The notes: generated by a model from the letters alone, not told the origin. Positions 48,801-59,406 are shown, counted from the stretch's first letter. The stretch is 64,000 nt of DNA from Amphirosellinia nigrospora (GCA_004123355.1 SCHM01000001.1:868001-932000), one strand, 5' to 3'. Program-made: numbers and translations.

Positions 48801-49978
48801 TCATTTGAGTTGGAAGCTACTGCCCATGACCGACCGCAGGACCAGCCCAGGAACAGTTTCCTGGCGGACAGATGGCGAGCCATCAAGCTCAACGGTTCAC
48901 CAACGACCATGGTCGAGCCGTGTCTGGGACCAACTTGGAGACTGTCCTCTGGGTTACGCGTCTGTGTTCCGTGAAGCTCAGTCCGCCACGCACCACCGCT
49001 AAAGTATTTGTGGATGTTTTGACCCTGTTCCATCTCCGGCAAATTTGGTAACGGGCGTCTCTCTCGTCGCATAATCCTTCGCAAACACCGACGCTGCTTG
49101 TTTCCCTCGCCGGCGGGGTTCCGTTTTGCTGTTCGACCTCGGCGCGTGTGCTTTCCATCGTCGAGAGAGGCAAGATAGCCTAGTGCTCCTATGAGCAATA
49201 CAGCAACCCCCACGCCCGCGCCGATGCCCGCAATCGTCGCTTTGGATATTGTTACAGGCGAGTTCTGGGGTCTAGAATCGGTCGAAGTTGGCGTCGGGCC
49301 GGTTCCCGTCGGCATCATAGTCGTGGACGACGTCGGAAATGCGGGTAGCCCCATACCTACTCGCATCGAGGCAGCGAGGGACTCGGGGAATAACGAGAGA
49401 TCACTCTCATGCCACCACATCTGAATGAACGCACCCACAGCGGTGATGGTGGAGTTGAGGACTGTAGCGGTAGGAGCGGAGCCACTGTGCTGTGATAACC
49501 ATGCCGTTACTGGCGGATATAAAGTTGCCATACACCATGGGTCGCTTCTTGTATCTATTCGCGTGTCCGCCAAGACCTCCCAGTTGAAGTCGCTTGTCCA
49601 AGGTGCTGCATTAGCATCTCCTCTAGCCTGGAGTAGAGAAACTCACCTCCAACAACAGTATCCAGTGTAGCGGGTGTCTATGGCGCCACTCTCATCTTGA
49701 TTGATGTCTTTGACGACAGCGCCGAATTTCTGGCCCAGCGGACAGATGCCGGGGCTATATATGCCGATCGGGTCGTAATATGGCTGACAGGCCGACCAAG
49801 TCGAAATGCGCACGAAATCGCTCCATACATATCCAGGTCTGTTTGGTTCATAAACCCAGTTTTGCGAACATCTTGAGGCCACACTGTATTGCGTTAGTAA
49901 AGGCGCTCCAATAAAGGAGTAGAGGGATCCAGAGCTCGAAGTCGTCTCGATTATCGGGGTGTATATTGATCCCGCCAT
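48801..49978 (-). CDS. Single-pass plasma-membrane protein with Cys-containing ectodomain
   Basis: The ATG at 49978 starts MAGSIYTPIIETTSSSG. The ectodomain has SRCSQNWVYEPN, WSACQPYYDP, SPGICPLGQKFGAVVKD and YTGYCCWR, then SDPWCMATLYPPVTAWLSQH, a Ser/Thr/Pro-rich stalk and one hydrophobic helix (AGIGAGVGVAVLLIGALGYL), followed by a basic cytosolic tail (RRCLRRIMRRE). This layout is common among fungal cell-surface proteins of unknown function. Frame notes: a TGA within a perfect GTGAGT donor word (about 49645) interrupts the ectodomain, so a short intron ending near 49610 is likely, though it needs one base to keep frame. One missing base near 48890 leads to the likely true C-terminus VLRSVMGSSFQLK. 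It lies tail-to-tail with HET gene 2. Confidence 0.65.
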
Positions 49979-51390
49979 ATTGTTAGGTGTTTAGTCCCAG
50001 AGAAAATGGAAGTGGTGGGAACATGGGGATCGCATAGTGGCGGGAAGATTCTCTTTGGTGTGTCTACTCGCAGTGAGGCTAGAGAACCGCCAGGCTGGCT
50101 GCATCCACAAATAGTGTTGTTTGTACGCCGTACAGCGGAACGAAAAACCTCTCATAACGTAGGACGAACCCTCCATGTCGGCTGCCGCATATCCGGGGAC
50201 CGGCAAGCGTCGAACGAGATGTTAACATTTTCATTAACTGTCAGGCGCTAGGGCCACGAGATGCAACAAGAGTATTATCTTCGACGTAGAAGATGTCCAG
50301 CCTAAATACCCTGAAAGCTCTGCAATCTGTTCTTTTCATATTGTTATTGCTTGGGACGTCTGAGGGCAACTAAGTAGCCACACTTACGGACAATGGTTTT
50401 ACTCAGGTACACACAATTATGGTCTCGGGCTTGTGTCACAGGAGACACTATAGAGTGCATCGGATTCCCGTCGCGCATGAGGCAGGCAGTGAGGGGTCTT
50501 TTGGTGGCATCCACGCGTTATCCGGTTGGATCATAGCATTCGCATGTTTCGATGATAGTGGGAAGCTTACAAAAGATTACAAAAAAGAAAGTCGAATAGA
50601 TGAAAAGGGCAGGCTGTGGGTTCATGGATGGCAAGGAGCAGACAGCAAGTTGTTTGGACAAGCTCCTGAACTGTTAGGAATGGACCGCAAACGGCTTACA
50701 CTAGACGGGGTATCATATTAACACATAACATCGAGATACATGAAGCTCTGAGGCCTTCTCAATTTATCAAGACCTCTCGATTCAGGTATGGGGTTCGTAT
50801 TGACATCAGTTGTTTCGCGGGAAGTTTAGTCATCATCACTGGCTAGCCCTAGTCATATACATTCAGGCTCTTTATTCCCAGGGGTCGGGTCCCATGGGCC
50901 TAAGCGCGGTCTGGGGAAGTAATATGGTCTCGGGGGGCTCGGATAAGGTATCGTGAGATTAGGTGGTATCTTGTTACACGGTTATCTCAGAAGGACTAGG
51001 AATATTAGCTCCTTACCCAAGACTTAGTGCGCCCGGATCATGGCCCGCACGATGGTCAAGGGAGCATGGAAGTGATTGATGAATTCTATGTACGGATAAT
51101 GTTGGTTACTTGGACTCCAGAGTGAAGTAAGGTCACTCGGTCGGCCAGGAGTAACTTTCACAGCTATATCCTACATGACAAATCATCGCGGAGATTAGAT
51201 ACGTGTCTTTGTTTGATGTCCTCACTTCAGTTACTTCTTTCATTAACGAACTCAAATAACCCGAGGCACCATTGTTGTCAATATAGCTCACCGACAAAGA
51301 GTTGCCATATAGCGTACGTATGGCGAATACCTGTTCAAAGAGGTAATCTAAATCTAAATATAGATGACCAAACACCACCCATAGATCGGC
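49979..51390. other. Intergenic, one weak ORF
   Basis: About 1.4 kb. An ORF at 50419-50721 encodes 100 residues (FGGIHALSGWIIAFACFDDS is hydrophobic), with no recognised domain and no clear promoter. Nothing else is supported. Confidence 0.35.
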
Positions 51391-51399
51391 ATATATAAA
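51391..51399 (+). promoter_or_regulatory. TATA box and CA-rich leader of the CaaX-peptide gene
   Basis: ATATATAAA at 51391-51399 is followed by about 150 bases of C/A-rich, G-poor text without any ATG, up to the start codon at 51553. This is the usual look of the 5' leader of a strongly expressed fungal gene. Confidence 0.55.
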
Positions 51400-51552
51400 C
51401 ACTCTTTCCTGACTGTCCTAAATCACCTTCCCAAGCACACAAACCACACTCCTTCCAAAGCAAACAGCAAATTCAAACCTTATACACTATACACAAAAAC
51501 ACAAAAACATAAATAAACACAAAAAAGCACAAAAAACCTTCAATCAGCAAAT

Positions 51553-51686
51553 ATGAAGCACGCAACTGGCACACCATCCAAGAAGACCTCCCTCAGAAGG
51601 GTGGCCTCTTCGACTTCAGCGACTCCGACAACGGTCTGGGTGGCGCCGGAGGCTCCGGCCACGCGGGTGGATGCTCCATCATGTAG
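51553..51686 (+). CDS. Small peptide (about 44 aa) ending in a CaaX-type prenylation motif (one frame shift)
   Basis: From the ATG (MKH) the line of coding moves by one base within 51561-51566 and then reads NWHTIQEDLPQKGGLFDFS, an acidic Ser/Asp patch and a Gly-rich stretch GLGGAGGSGHAGG. It ends CSIM with stop TAG at 51684-51686. Cys-Ser-Ile-Met is a CaaX box expected to be farnesylated, with cleavage of the last three residues and carboxymethylation. Almost every codon in this frame ends in C, T or G with strong C bias, unlike the competing frame, which is open from the ATG for 49 codons but has poor codon choice. A TATA box and an ATG-free CA-rich leader precede it. Lipopeptide mating-pheromone precursors share this size and ending, but their usual aromatic-Cys end is absent. 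Function unknown. Confidence 0.5.
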
Positions 51687-52245
51687 ATTTGACTGCATTT
51701 GAAAACGGGAATCACGCTTAACGACACGGTACCACCAACTCGTAGAATGTCACATGATTATTCAATTCGGCTATAGCTTGTCCGCAGCTACTGGGAATCT
51801 CGGTGCGCGCTGGTACACTTGACAAGTTAGATTTTAATACAACCCCCTTTACCCCTATAATTTCTGGTGATTTGCAAATCAAAGATCACTTATTCGAAAT
51901 CGTGCCCGTTCTATCTTATGTTCACAACTAGTCATACTCCCTCTTTATTACGGACAATTAGACTTGTAAAATATCCAACATGGCTGGAAAGGGCTCAATA
52001 GTAGTCAAGAGTGCAACTGATTCAATTCCTATGCCTGATCCCTACTCCACACCTCCGCGACATCCCTCCAGATCCATGTCTAACGATGAATCACCCCCTT
52101 CGCCTCCAAAAGGTAGCCCCAGCACATAGTGGGCCATTCCCGATACAACGAGTGGCTTATTGAAAGAGATTGTTACGTAGTAGTAGCACCAAGTCATACT
52201 ATCGAGAAGACTCGAAGCGAGAAATATCATTCTGAAGCCGGTCCG
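51687..52245. other. Intergenic
   Basis: 3' flank of the peptide gene. A minus-strand 69-codon ORF (52042-52251) runs into the foldback repeat and has no domain. Confidence 0.35.
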
Positions 52246-52729
52246 TGTCACAAGGGCTCTATTTGAGGGCTTGGGAATAGCTTCATGCCTTCAGATCTAA
52301 TAATTGGCTATGGCGTCAAAGGACCTCTTACTCTCTAGATTCCTTTCCAGAGGACTCGGGACCTGACTAGCCTATATATACACAGATTTCGGGCTACCCT
52401 AACGGACCTCCGTTGGGCTTGTGTGTCACACGGATTTTCAGCCCTCGTTTATTTGTTCCCTTTTGGGTTATATTGGCTACACAGGCCTAACGGAGGTCCG
52501 TTGGGGTAACCCGAAATCTGTGTATATATAGGCTAGTCAGGTCCCGAGCCCTCTGGAAAGGAATCTAGAGAGCAAGAGGTCTTTTGACGCTATAGCCAAT
52601 TATTAGATCTGAAGGAATAAAGCTATTCCCAAGCCCTTAAACAGAGCCCTTGTGACATTGTGTAGCTAATATAACCTAAAATGGTACAAATAAACGAGCT
52701 GCAGCCGAGGGCTGAAAATCCGTGTGACA
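52246..52729. mobile_element. Complex foldback/nested MITE, structure A-M-A'-M'
   Basis: A (52246-52420) and A' (52484-52657) are long inverted copies. Both begin or end with TGTCACAAGGGCTCT and share the block CAGATCTAATAATTGGCTAT and its complement. The loop between them, M (52424-52483), has its own inverted copy M' at 52658-52729 outside A'. M starts TGTCACACGGATTTTCAGCC and M' ends with its complement. So M-A'-M' forms one TIR element and A-M-A' another, overlapping. It encodes no protein. Confidence 0.8.
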
Positions 52730-53513
52730 GTTCGGCCCTATGTTACATACCTAGTTGGCCTGCTATTGGATACCGCGCCTTTTTGGTCCTAGGCAAACTT
52801 TTAATCGTGAGTATTCGTTGGCCTGTTGGTTAAACTCGACAAAGAATGATCGGGTCTTTGTGGCGAGGTGGGGTGCTCTGAATTGTGATATCTACATCAA
52901 GTACATACTTATAGAAGGGAAGCCCGTTTAGACAAATTGGAACTATGGTGTTGGCGAGGTCGCCCTAACTAAACTTCAAGCAGTCGAGTCAATATATTGT
53001 ATTATACTGTTGGAGTAAAACTATGGGCCGTTCTTGCCCTTATTCTGAACCTACCGTACCATTCTTGGTTATAATTATATGTTAAAATAATCGTGTTTTG
53101 GACAGTCTTGCTCTTTTTGTTAATATTACTATAACATTATTTTCTGTCCTAATAGAGCCGCCGGAAAAAGTTAGAACTAAAATAATTTATCTGTAAGATA
53201 CTTGTTCGTTGCGCATAGGTAAGCACTTACTTACATCAGGTACGTACAGTAGGTACTTAGGTACAACTACCAGTCTAGTGGTAGCGCCAACATTGTGCAG
53301 CCAACAAGGTAGGTACCTAAGTACCAAACAAACAATATTGTTGAACATGGCACCAATAAACCAAGACCTCCAGTCTACCATACCTAATCAACAACTTCGC
53401 GCATAGTTCACATGTGTCTCTTTTAAAACTCGCGCCCTAATCACAAAGCCTAGGATTCTTGATGAAGCAGATGGGCCATTGATGACAACAATAACACGCC
53501 CCATACAAACATC
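52730..53513. other. Intergenic, AT-rich
   Basis: AT-rich text with GGTACCTA-type palindromes at 53236-53325. No gene is seen. Confidence 0.4.
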
Positions 53514-54629
53514 ATGATGGCATCTATGAGCGAGCTGGTTGGTATGAGTGGGCGCCGATATCTATTCAGAGAAATAATCCACCAGCGACCTGGGTTCGGT
53601 GGTGTCTGGTTGGCTACGTTCGTACATCTTCCTCTCTTGCATCCTATACAAGGACTGACGCCTCCCCCAGGTCCGGGGGTGCGAACTTCGTATTGAAGGT
53701 CATGCCGAAAGAGTTGTTTGACCACTTCAACAATAGTATACGACCTAAGCTTCGCGAACACCCAAACATACGACTACCTTCGGATACCATTCAAGATCAC
53801 AGTATATTGGCGTATAGATACATGACCGACGATGTATTGAGTCTTGTTAAGAAACAACTCTTATTGCAAGCTCGCAAACAAATACTCAAAGCCAGCTTGC
53901 AAGGGATCGCCGAAATGCATGCTGCAGACATCGTTCATCTTGGTAAGCACAGTCACTTCGTCCCTTTGCGAATGTTTCATGCGCCCGCAGCTAACCATCG
54001 TAGATATCAAGCCCGACAACATCCTAGTAGACTACACAGGTACTTCCGTTGAGAAAGTACAGATCATTGACCTTGAAAACACGTGCAACATTCCTAGAGG
54101 CAGCTGCCTCAAAGGGATGTTGACCGCAATGAAATTGGCGTAGCCCAGAGGCGCATTTTGGGGGAGAACTCAACAGGCCGACCGATATATTTTCCTTTGG
54201 AGCTGTGGTAAGTCTGCCGATATTGACTCAAGACTTCGTCGCTGACATGCTCAGTGCATCTACGCAGTTCTTGGTCGTATCTTGTTCGGAGTCGATGACG
54301 ATTTTCGACTTTACGAGTCGAAGGGTGCGCAGCCTCTCGCCATTCGTATGCAGCGTCAGATCTCGTATTTTGGGACCCAAGACGGACTCAATGGGCTCAA
54401 AAAAATCCTTGGTGATGAAGAGATTAGTACTACCCTAGGTGAGCTATGGGACGACCGCGCGGCGGACTACCATCCCTATAGGCCATTCTCAGAGTGGCCA
54501 GATGTCGATGCGGAATTCAAAGATCTCATCCAGAAAATGATGAATCTAGACCCTTTAGAGCGGATTACAGCACGAGAGGCATTGAAACATCCCTGGTTTG
54601 CGAGTCTCGAGGATAATCAGAAGTTATAA
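53514..54629 (+). CDS. Small protein kinase with atypical DFG motif
   Basis: Exons are 53514-53617, 53671-53942, 54004-54207 and 54255-54629; about 318 residues, essentially a bare kinase domain. N-lobe: [21 protein letters not shown], a loose Gly loop, and FVLKVMPKE with the ATP-binding Lys. Catalytic loop: [12 protein letters not shown], spanning intron 2, with Asp, Lys and Asn present. The metal-binding DFG position reads IIDLENTC (DLE), and the activation segment ends WRSPEA. C-lobe: [11 protein letters not shown], and a late [15 protein letters not shown] as in Ser/Thr kinases. Two bases appear missing near 54130-54140 (between MLTG and WRSPEA). Asp is retained, so catalysis is possible. 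Substrates are unknown. Confidence 0.85.
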
Positions 54630-55737
54630 ACCGAAATACCAGTGCCGGGTCAACCATTGCGTCATGGTAGGAGGTTTATATTACTCCTTTGGTGGAAATA
54701 CGTAGCTTAGCGGACCCTACCGCAATTCCCATTCACTCTAAATGTAACTATGTTCATAGTCACTATGTAGCATGTCAACGTGAAACAAATTCAACTCCAT
54801 AATTCCCTAAAATTTAGACCTACTTGATCCGAATAGCGGTAAGATTAAATGTATTTTCTTCCTTCTTCTGGTGCCTTTGCGGTAAGCCCTTCGAGTAAGC
54901 CCCATTGGCCCGATTCTAAGCTATTCTCGAAATACCTATGTAGGTACTTGATAAAAAACCTAAAGCAAGGATGCATAAACTACAATTTTCGACTCGATAT
55001 AACATATTCAAATAAAAAAACCCGATAGCATGAAGGTCGATGTAGAAGCGAGCAATTAAATCTGCAGAGTCGATCAACTACTCGAGGCACGCTTATTAGT
55101 CTACGCTACTAATAATCGCGAAGCTCGGACTACCGTCTGTTGAGGAAGCTAGAGTGGAATAGAATGAAATATGATAAACCAGCTGTCGCACGATTATAGT
55201 GGTGAATATCGTCAGTAGTATTCCTAAGCTTAAACTAAAGAATTCCTGAAGCGTGAGCTCCCTACTATGCCTATAGTTCATCACGTCACACTTCCAATGC
55301 CATACCCAAAGACCGATAGCCTAGAGCATCACGGTACCTACGCCCTCATGCCGGACTTAGATAATATGAGCGAGGTTGGATTCAGACCGATTTTTCTCAC
55401 TGCCTTCGCTATTTGTGATCATGGTTAATTCCATCGGTGTTCGTGACCCTCTGCTTCATGTAGCCCTATAACTATATTCGACATTCCACGCCCGTTTCCC
55501 TCAGAGTGGCTAAGCCCCGAAGGATATGTATTGCGACCGGAACCGAAGAGGGCGAGGGCGTCATGGGCTGATGCAATATGGCGGTATCGATCGTCGCCAG
55601 TACCATATATCCACTATGAGACTCGTTGATAGCGTGCCGTCGATAACCCCATCAAACTTGTAGCTGGGCTAATCTTATCTTTCTGACATCGGCCGGCGTA
55701 CATCGTCATTATTCCACGCGACGACGTCCTTCTCTTC
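54630..55737. other. Intergenic, boundary of accessory region
   Basis: About 1.1 kb. A minus-strand 62-codon ORF (55096-55284) includes a possible membrane helix (SLSLGILLTIFTTIIV) but has no other support. Confidence 0.4.
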
Positions 55738-56444
55738 TCACACGGGTAACGGCTGGGGGTTATTGCCGACGGTTTTGTAGAGCTCCCTAAGCTCGAACGC
55801 CTCGTGGCCACCCTCCGGCACCTCCCCCGACGCGAGCAGGCTGGCCGGCGACGATGCTAAAGCTCGGTATCACCATATTCGGGGCACGATGGCGCCGTCG
55901 AGCACGCGGACGTAGTCTTTAATGATCGCGAACTCTCCGACGACGACGTTTGCGCCGATGTGGACGTGGCTTCCGACGGTGGCGGCTTGGACGACGGTTC
56001 CCTCGCCCACGAAGACGTGGTCGCCCAGTCGCAGGGGTAGGTACGTGAAGGATCTAATGCGATTCAATCAGTCAGAGAGAGGGGGGGGGGCATGGGGGAG
56101 CGCGCTCACCCTTTGTATATGCGTCCGGGCGGGCGCAGACAGCAGGCCTTGCTTAAGAAACAATACCGCCCGATAGCCACGGCTGTGTTGGTGCCGGGCG
56201 CAGCGCCGGGCGTCGATGCAGGTGGGGTGGTTCGTGCGAGGTCGCCGCGGATCATGGCTTCGGCTTGGATGACTGTCTTGCCTCCCAGCATGATGTGCTG
56301 AGTGCCGACCAGGTTCGCCTTTCGGGCCACCTTGTTACCGGTGTCCTACCAGACATGTCAGAAACAAATAAATACCGGCAGGGAGCACAATGGTAAGTCG
56401 CTTACCGTCTCGATGTACTCTCCCTTCACCTGCTTCCGCGACAT
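55738..56444 (-). CDS. Dynactin subunit p25 (DCTN5 family)
   Basis: p25 is part of the pointed-end complex of dynactin and helps dynein bind early endosomes. Exons are 56406-56444 (MSRKQVKGEYIET), 56110-56345 and 55738-56053. The left-handed beta-helix hexapeptide repeats are clear: VGTQHIMLGGKTVIQAEAMI, TAVAIGRYCF, then LRLGDHVFVGEGTVVQAATV, GSHVHIGANVVVGEFAIIKD and YVRVLDGAIVP. The C-terminus EGGHEAFELRELYKTVGNNP continues after two small frame corrections (about 55883 and 55827, in C/G runs). The text at residues 70-77 (CFLSKACC) departs from the expected repeat and may hide a compensated indel pair. About 195 residues, as expected. Core gene. Confidence 0.92.
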
Positions 56445-57376
56445 GGTGAGCGTAGGCGACCTTGCATCAAGTACAGGTTATCACGATGAATTCAATGCCG
56501 AGGTGTGAAAAGGTGTAGCTAAGTCTGGGGAGCTACCTAGTGGGGCATTAGAAGCGCGTCAAGCCCCTAAAATGCCCCCACGTCATTCCCCTGTCACCCC
56601 ACGTTTTCTCCCTATTACCCCTGAAGCAGCTGCGAGCCCTTATAAGCTGCATTCGGAGGATCGTTTATATGTGAATAACTGTGTTAGACTTTAACTAGAA
56701 ATTTCATCAAGGCAATGAAAATCGAGTACGAAGGATTATGAATATCGGGTTTGAGAATCTTGTGGACGAATAAGGGCATTACTGTACAATGTTCAAGAGA
56801 TAATGGTTAAAGGGGTATATTGCGAACATGACTACGTGAAATGGACGTTCGAGACAGCGGCTTCTTGACCGTTTTATTGTCAGTCAACTCAAGACTTTCA
56901 ACAAACATGCAAGCTACCTCAGATCCAGGTAAAATATATAAGAAAATAACACGGATATTCAATCACGCGGCTCCCCAAACGTGTGGGACGTGCTAGAAGA
57001 AGACTAGCGTTTGCACTGCTAAGCCCCATGCTTGGCGTCGTTCAGAGTATAAGAAGAGGGAAAGGATGGATAGAACAGATCATCGACGAGCGAGGGATGG
57101 GACATCCCATTACATCCTTAGCTCGTCCTCTCGTTTATATGACACCGGCTGTATATCTTTAAACGGCTGAGGCTTCAATTACGTGACCCTGTCTTGTTTT
57201 CAATATTTGGACTTGAAAATTAATGATTAACATATAACAGGGAGCAAGATGAGAATCTGATGAGGAGGGCCGAGCCGCACTAGGCTAGCTAGCGCGTGTA
57301 GGGCGCGCTAAAAACGGAACACTGCCTCGAATAATGGCGACGTTCTTCATTCACAGAATTAAAGCAGTTACGAACA
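56445..57376. other. Intergenic
   Basis: Upstream region of the dynactin gene. No gene is seen. Confidence 0.4.
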
Positions 57377-57868
57377 GATATATGGCCCTCCATACGACGG
57401 TGGGCCATATGTGCATATACCGACAATTGAATTTTTAAAAAGTTCAAAATCCAATTTTTATTTCTAGGTTCCTAATTACCTAGGTAAGCAATATTCCCTT
57501 TTTTTTTTTCTTTTTTTTTCGTACTTAAATTTTAATTTTTAAAAACTTAAAATCTATTTCTTATTTCTTATTTCTAGGTTTTTAATTACGCTGCTCGGTG
57601 CTCCGTACCCCTTATCGTCGCCCAATCCACCGAGCATTACTACCGCCGCCGCCGCCGCCGCTACGTGAGCATATATTTTTTATTCGTACGACCTTATTTT
57701 TCTCGCTAGGCGTTAAATACGTAGATTTTATTTTACTTATAAAAATAACTATGTTTATAATATTTATTCGTACGACTTTTTCGCTATTCGCCTAATTAGG
57801 AAACTAAAAAATGAATTTTGAATTTTAAATTTTGAATTGTCGGTGGATGTATATATGGCCCTCCATAC
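57377..57868. mobile_element. Degenerate TIR element (MITE-like), about 490 bp
   Basis: Imperfect inverted arms at about 57401-57476 and 57795-57863 share GGGCCATAT, ACCGACAATT and the A/T-rich blocks TTCCTAATTA. The word ATATATGGCCCTCCATAC occurs directly at both borders (57378-57395 and 57851-57868). The internal part is AT-rich and holds a GCC microsatellite. It has no coding capacity. Confidence 0.6.
57641..57663. repeat. GCC trinucleotide microsatellite
   Basis: About seven CCG/GCC units interrupt otherwise very AT-rich sequence inside the TIR element. Confidence 0.8.
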
Positions 57869-58112
57869 ATGAGTTCTACGATATAATTTATTTTGAAGCA
57901 GCTGAGAAATGAATATCATATAGGACCATATTTGGGTGAATTGCTGTCTTAAATACCTAATTACATCTTTTTCATCATCACCCTATTCACAGCTGGTTTG
58001 TGAAGTATCGAAATCAGAGTTACTTCGCACCACACACATCTACCAGAACTTCAACTTGACGAGTCTGAATTTGTCTCTTCTCTCATCCCAAATCTCGACA
58101 GCAAGTAACCAC

Positions 58113-58510
58113 GATGGCAGATGATTATTCGTTACCCTCTCCAACTCCAAGATCTCAACTACCCTCACGTGGATGGCAATGTCCATACTTTTGATGACAT
58201 GCTTCCAGCCCCTCCATCTCAAGACATGTTCGAGCCATATAAGCCGCCCACAACAAAGGCTGGCGAACCCAATTCTCTCCCTCTTGAGTTGATTCGGGGA
58301 GTCCTCTCCGGACTCGACATAGACACGCTTATGGCGTTTCGAAGTGTTAACAGACAGGCTATGGAACTCGTCAGATCGCTTCCCGAATAAAAAGCAATTC
58401 TCAAGCATGCACGGAATGCGTTGCGTGGTATTCTAAGAATTGAAACCGGCGAGTGGAGATGGATCACCTGCAGGACACTTTACGAGCCGCGGGTCACGTC
58501 ACCGTCGTAG
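58113..58510 (+). pseudogene. F-box protein, truncated
   Basis: The ATG at 58113 starts MADDYSLPSPTPRSQLPS. After a one-base frame change near 58175 the text reads FDDMLPAPPSQDMFEPYKPP and then an F-box: NSLPLELIRGVLSGLDIDTL and MAFRSVNRQAMELVRSLPE. An in-frame TAA (58388-58390) replaces what is normally Tyr in this fungal F-box family; beyond it the same frame continues KAILKHARNALRGIL and ETGEWRWITCRTLYEPR to TAG at 58508-58510. The usual Cys-rich C-terminal half is absent. F-box proteins recruit substrates to SCF ubiquitin ligases; this copy is probably dead. Confidence 0.65.
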
Positions 58511-58641
58511 CGGGGAGGGTGGGGTCGTGTTGTGTTACCCTCCTTGGATGCTTCTATCTACCTACTTCCTAGGCGTACATAAATATAGGCAATAGACTGC
58601 GAACCGGTCAAGCCCATGTTTAAGTCTTACAAAGTGATGAC

Positions 58642-59406
58642 ATGGTTCGTGTTCTAATAACTGGTTCTACCGACGGCTTCGGTCTCGAGGCAGCTCGTCA
58701 GCTGGTTCAGCGCAATCATACCGTCTATCTCCACGCGCGAAACCAGCAGCGCGCAGAGGACGCCACGATAAAATGCCCCGGGACTGCCGGTGTGTTGATT
58801 GCCGACTTGACGAGCGTGGCAGAGACGCGCAAGTTGGCCGAGGAAGCCAACACGATCGGTGCTTTTGATGTCGTCATCCTAAACGCCGGGCTGATGTATG
58901 GTCCCTTTCGCAAGGCACCCGATACAGACGTGCCATCCATGGTCTTCATCAACATCCTGGCGCCTTATATTCTCACATGTCTGCTCAAACGGCCCAAACG
59001 CCTCGTCTTTATAAGTTCCATTCTTCACAAGGAAGCTAGGACAGATGTGCAAGATATATTTTGGCTTGATCGGGGAGAAGAACGATTTGTGGACTTCCCA
59101 GCGTACTGCGACTCCAAATTCCACGTGCTCCTACTTGCTAATGCAGTAGCGAGACGGTTCAAAGACACTTCAGTCACGTCTGTGCATCCTGGGTGGGTTG
59201 CCACCAAGCTGACGCTCCCCGAAGCTCCTGGGAAGCTAGAGGATGGCGTTGAGACGTACGTCATGCTAGCCGAGGGTAATTACGATCAAAGTCTCACTGG
59301 TGTCTATTTTGAGCCCAACAAGAAGTTGGCCGAACCTGCTGCAGCGGCGGCGGACCAGGCTTTGCAGGAGGCCGTCGTTAGAGCCTGTGGGACATCACAA
59401 ATCTGA
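58642..59406 (+). CDS. Short-chain dehydrogenase/reductase, intact single exon
   Basis: 254 residues in a clean frame without introns. The cofactor site is MVRVLITGSTDGFGLEAARQ. DLTSVAETRKLAEEA, VVILNAGLMYGPFRK and RLVFISSILHKEAR (Ser) follow, and FPAYCDSKFHVLLLANAVAR carries the catalytic Tyr and Lys; then SVHPGWVATKLTLPEAPG. This is like the atypical or retinol-dehydrogenase-like SDRs common in fungi. It lies about 800 bases upstream of the FAD oxidoreductase on the same strand, and a joint oxidation pathway is possible but only inferred. Confidence 0.9.
   Translation: MVRVLITGSTDGFGLEAARQLVQRNHTVYLHARNQQRAEDATIKCPGTAGVLIADLTSVAETRKLAEEANTIGAFDVVILNAGLMYGPFRKAPDTDVPSMVFINILAPYILTCLLKRPKRLVFISSILHKEARTDVQDIFWLDRGEERFVDFPAYCDSKFHVLLLANAVARRFKDTSVTSVHPGWVATKLTLPEAPGKLEDGVETYVMLAEGNYDQSLTGVYFEPNKKLAEPAAAAADQALQEAVVRACGTSQI

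Noticed and set aside
52042-52251. Minus-strand 69-codon ORF
   Set aside because: It runs into the foldback repeat and has no recognisable domain.
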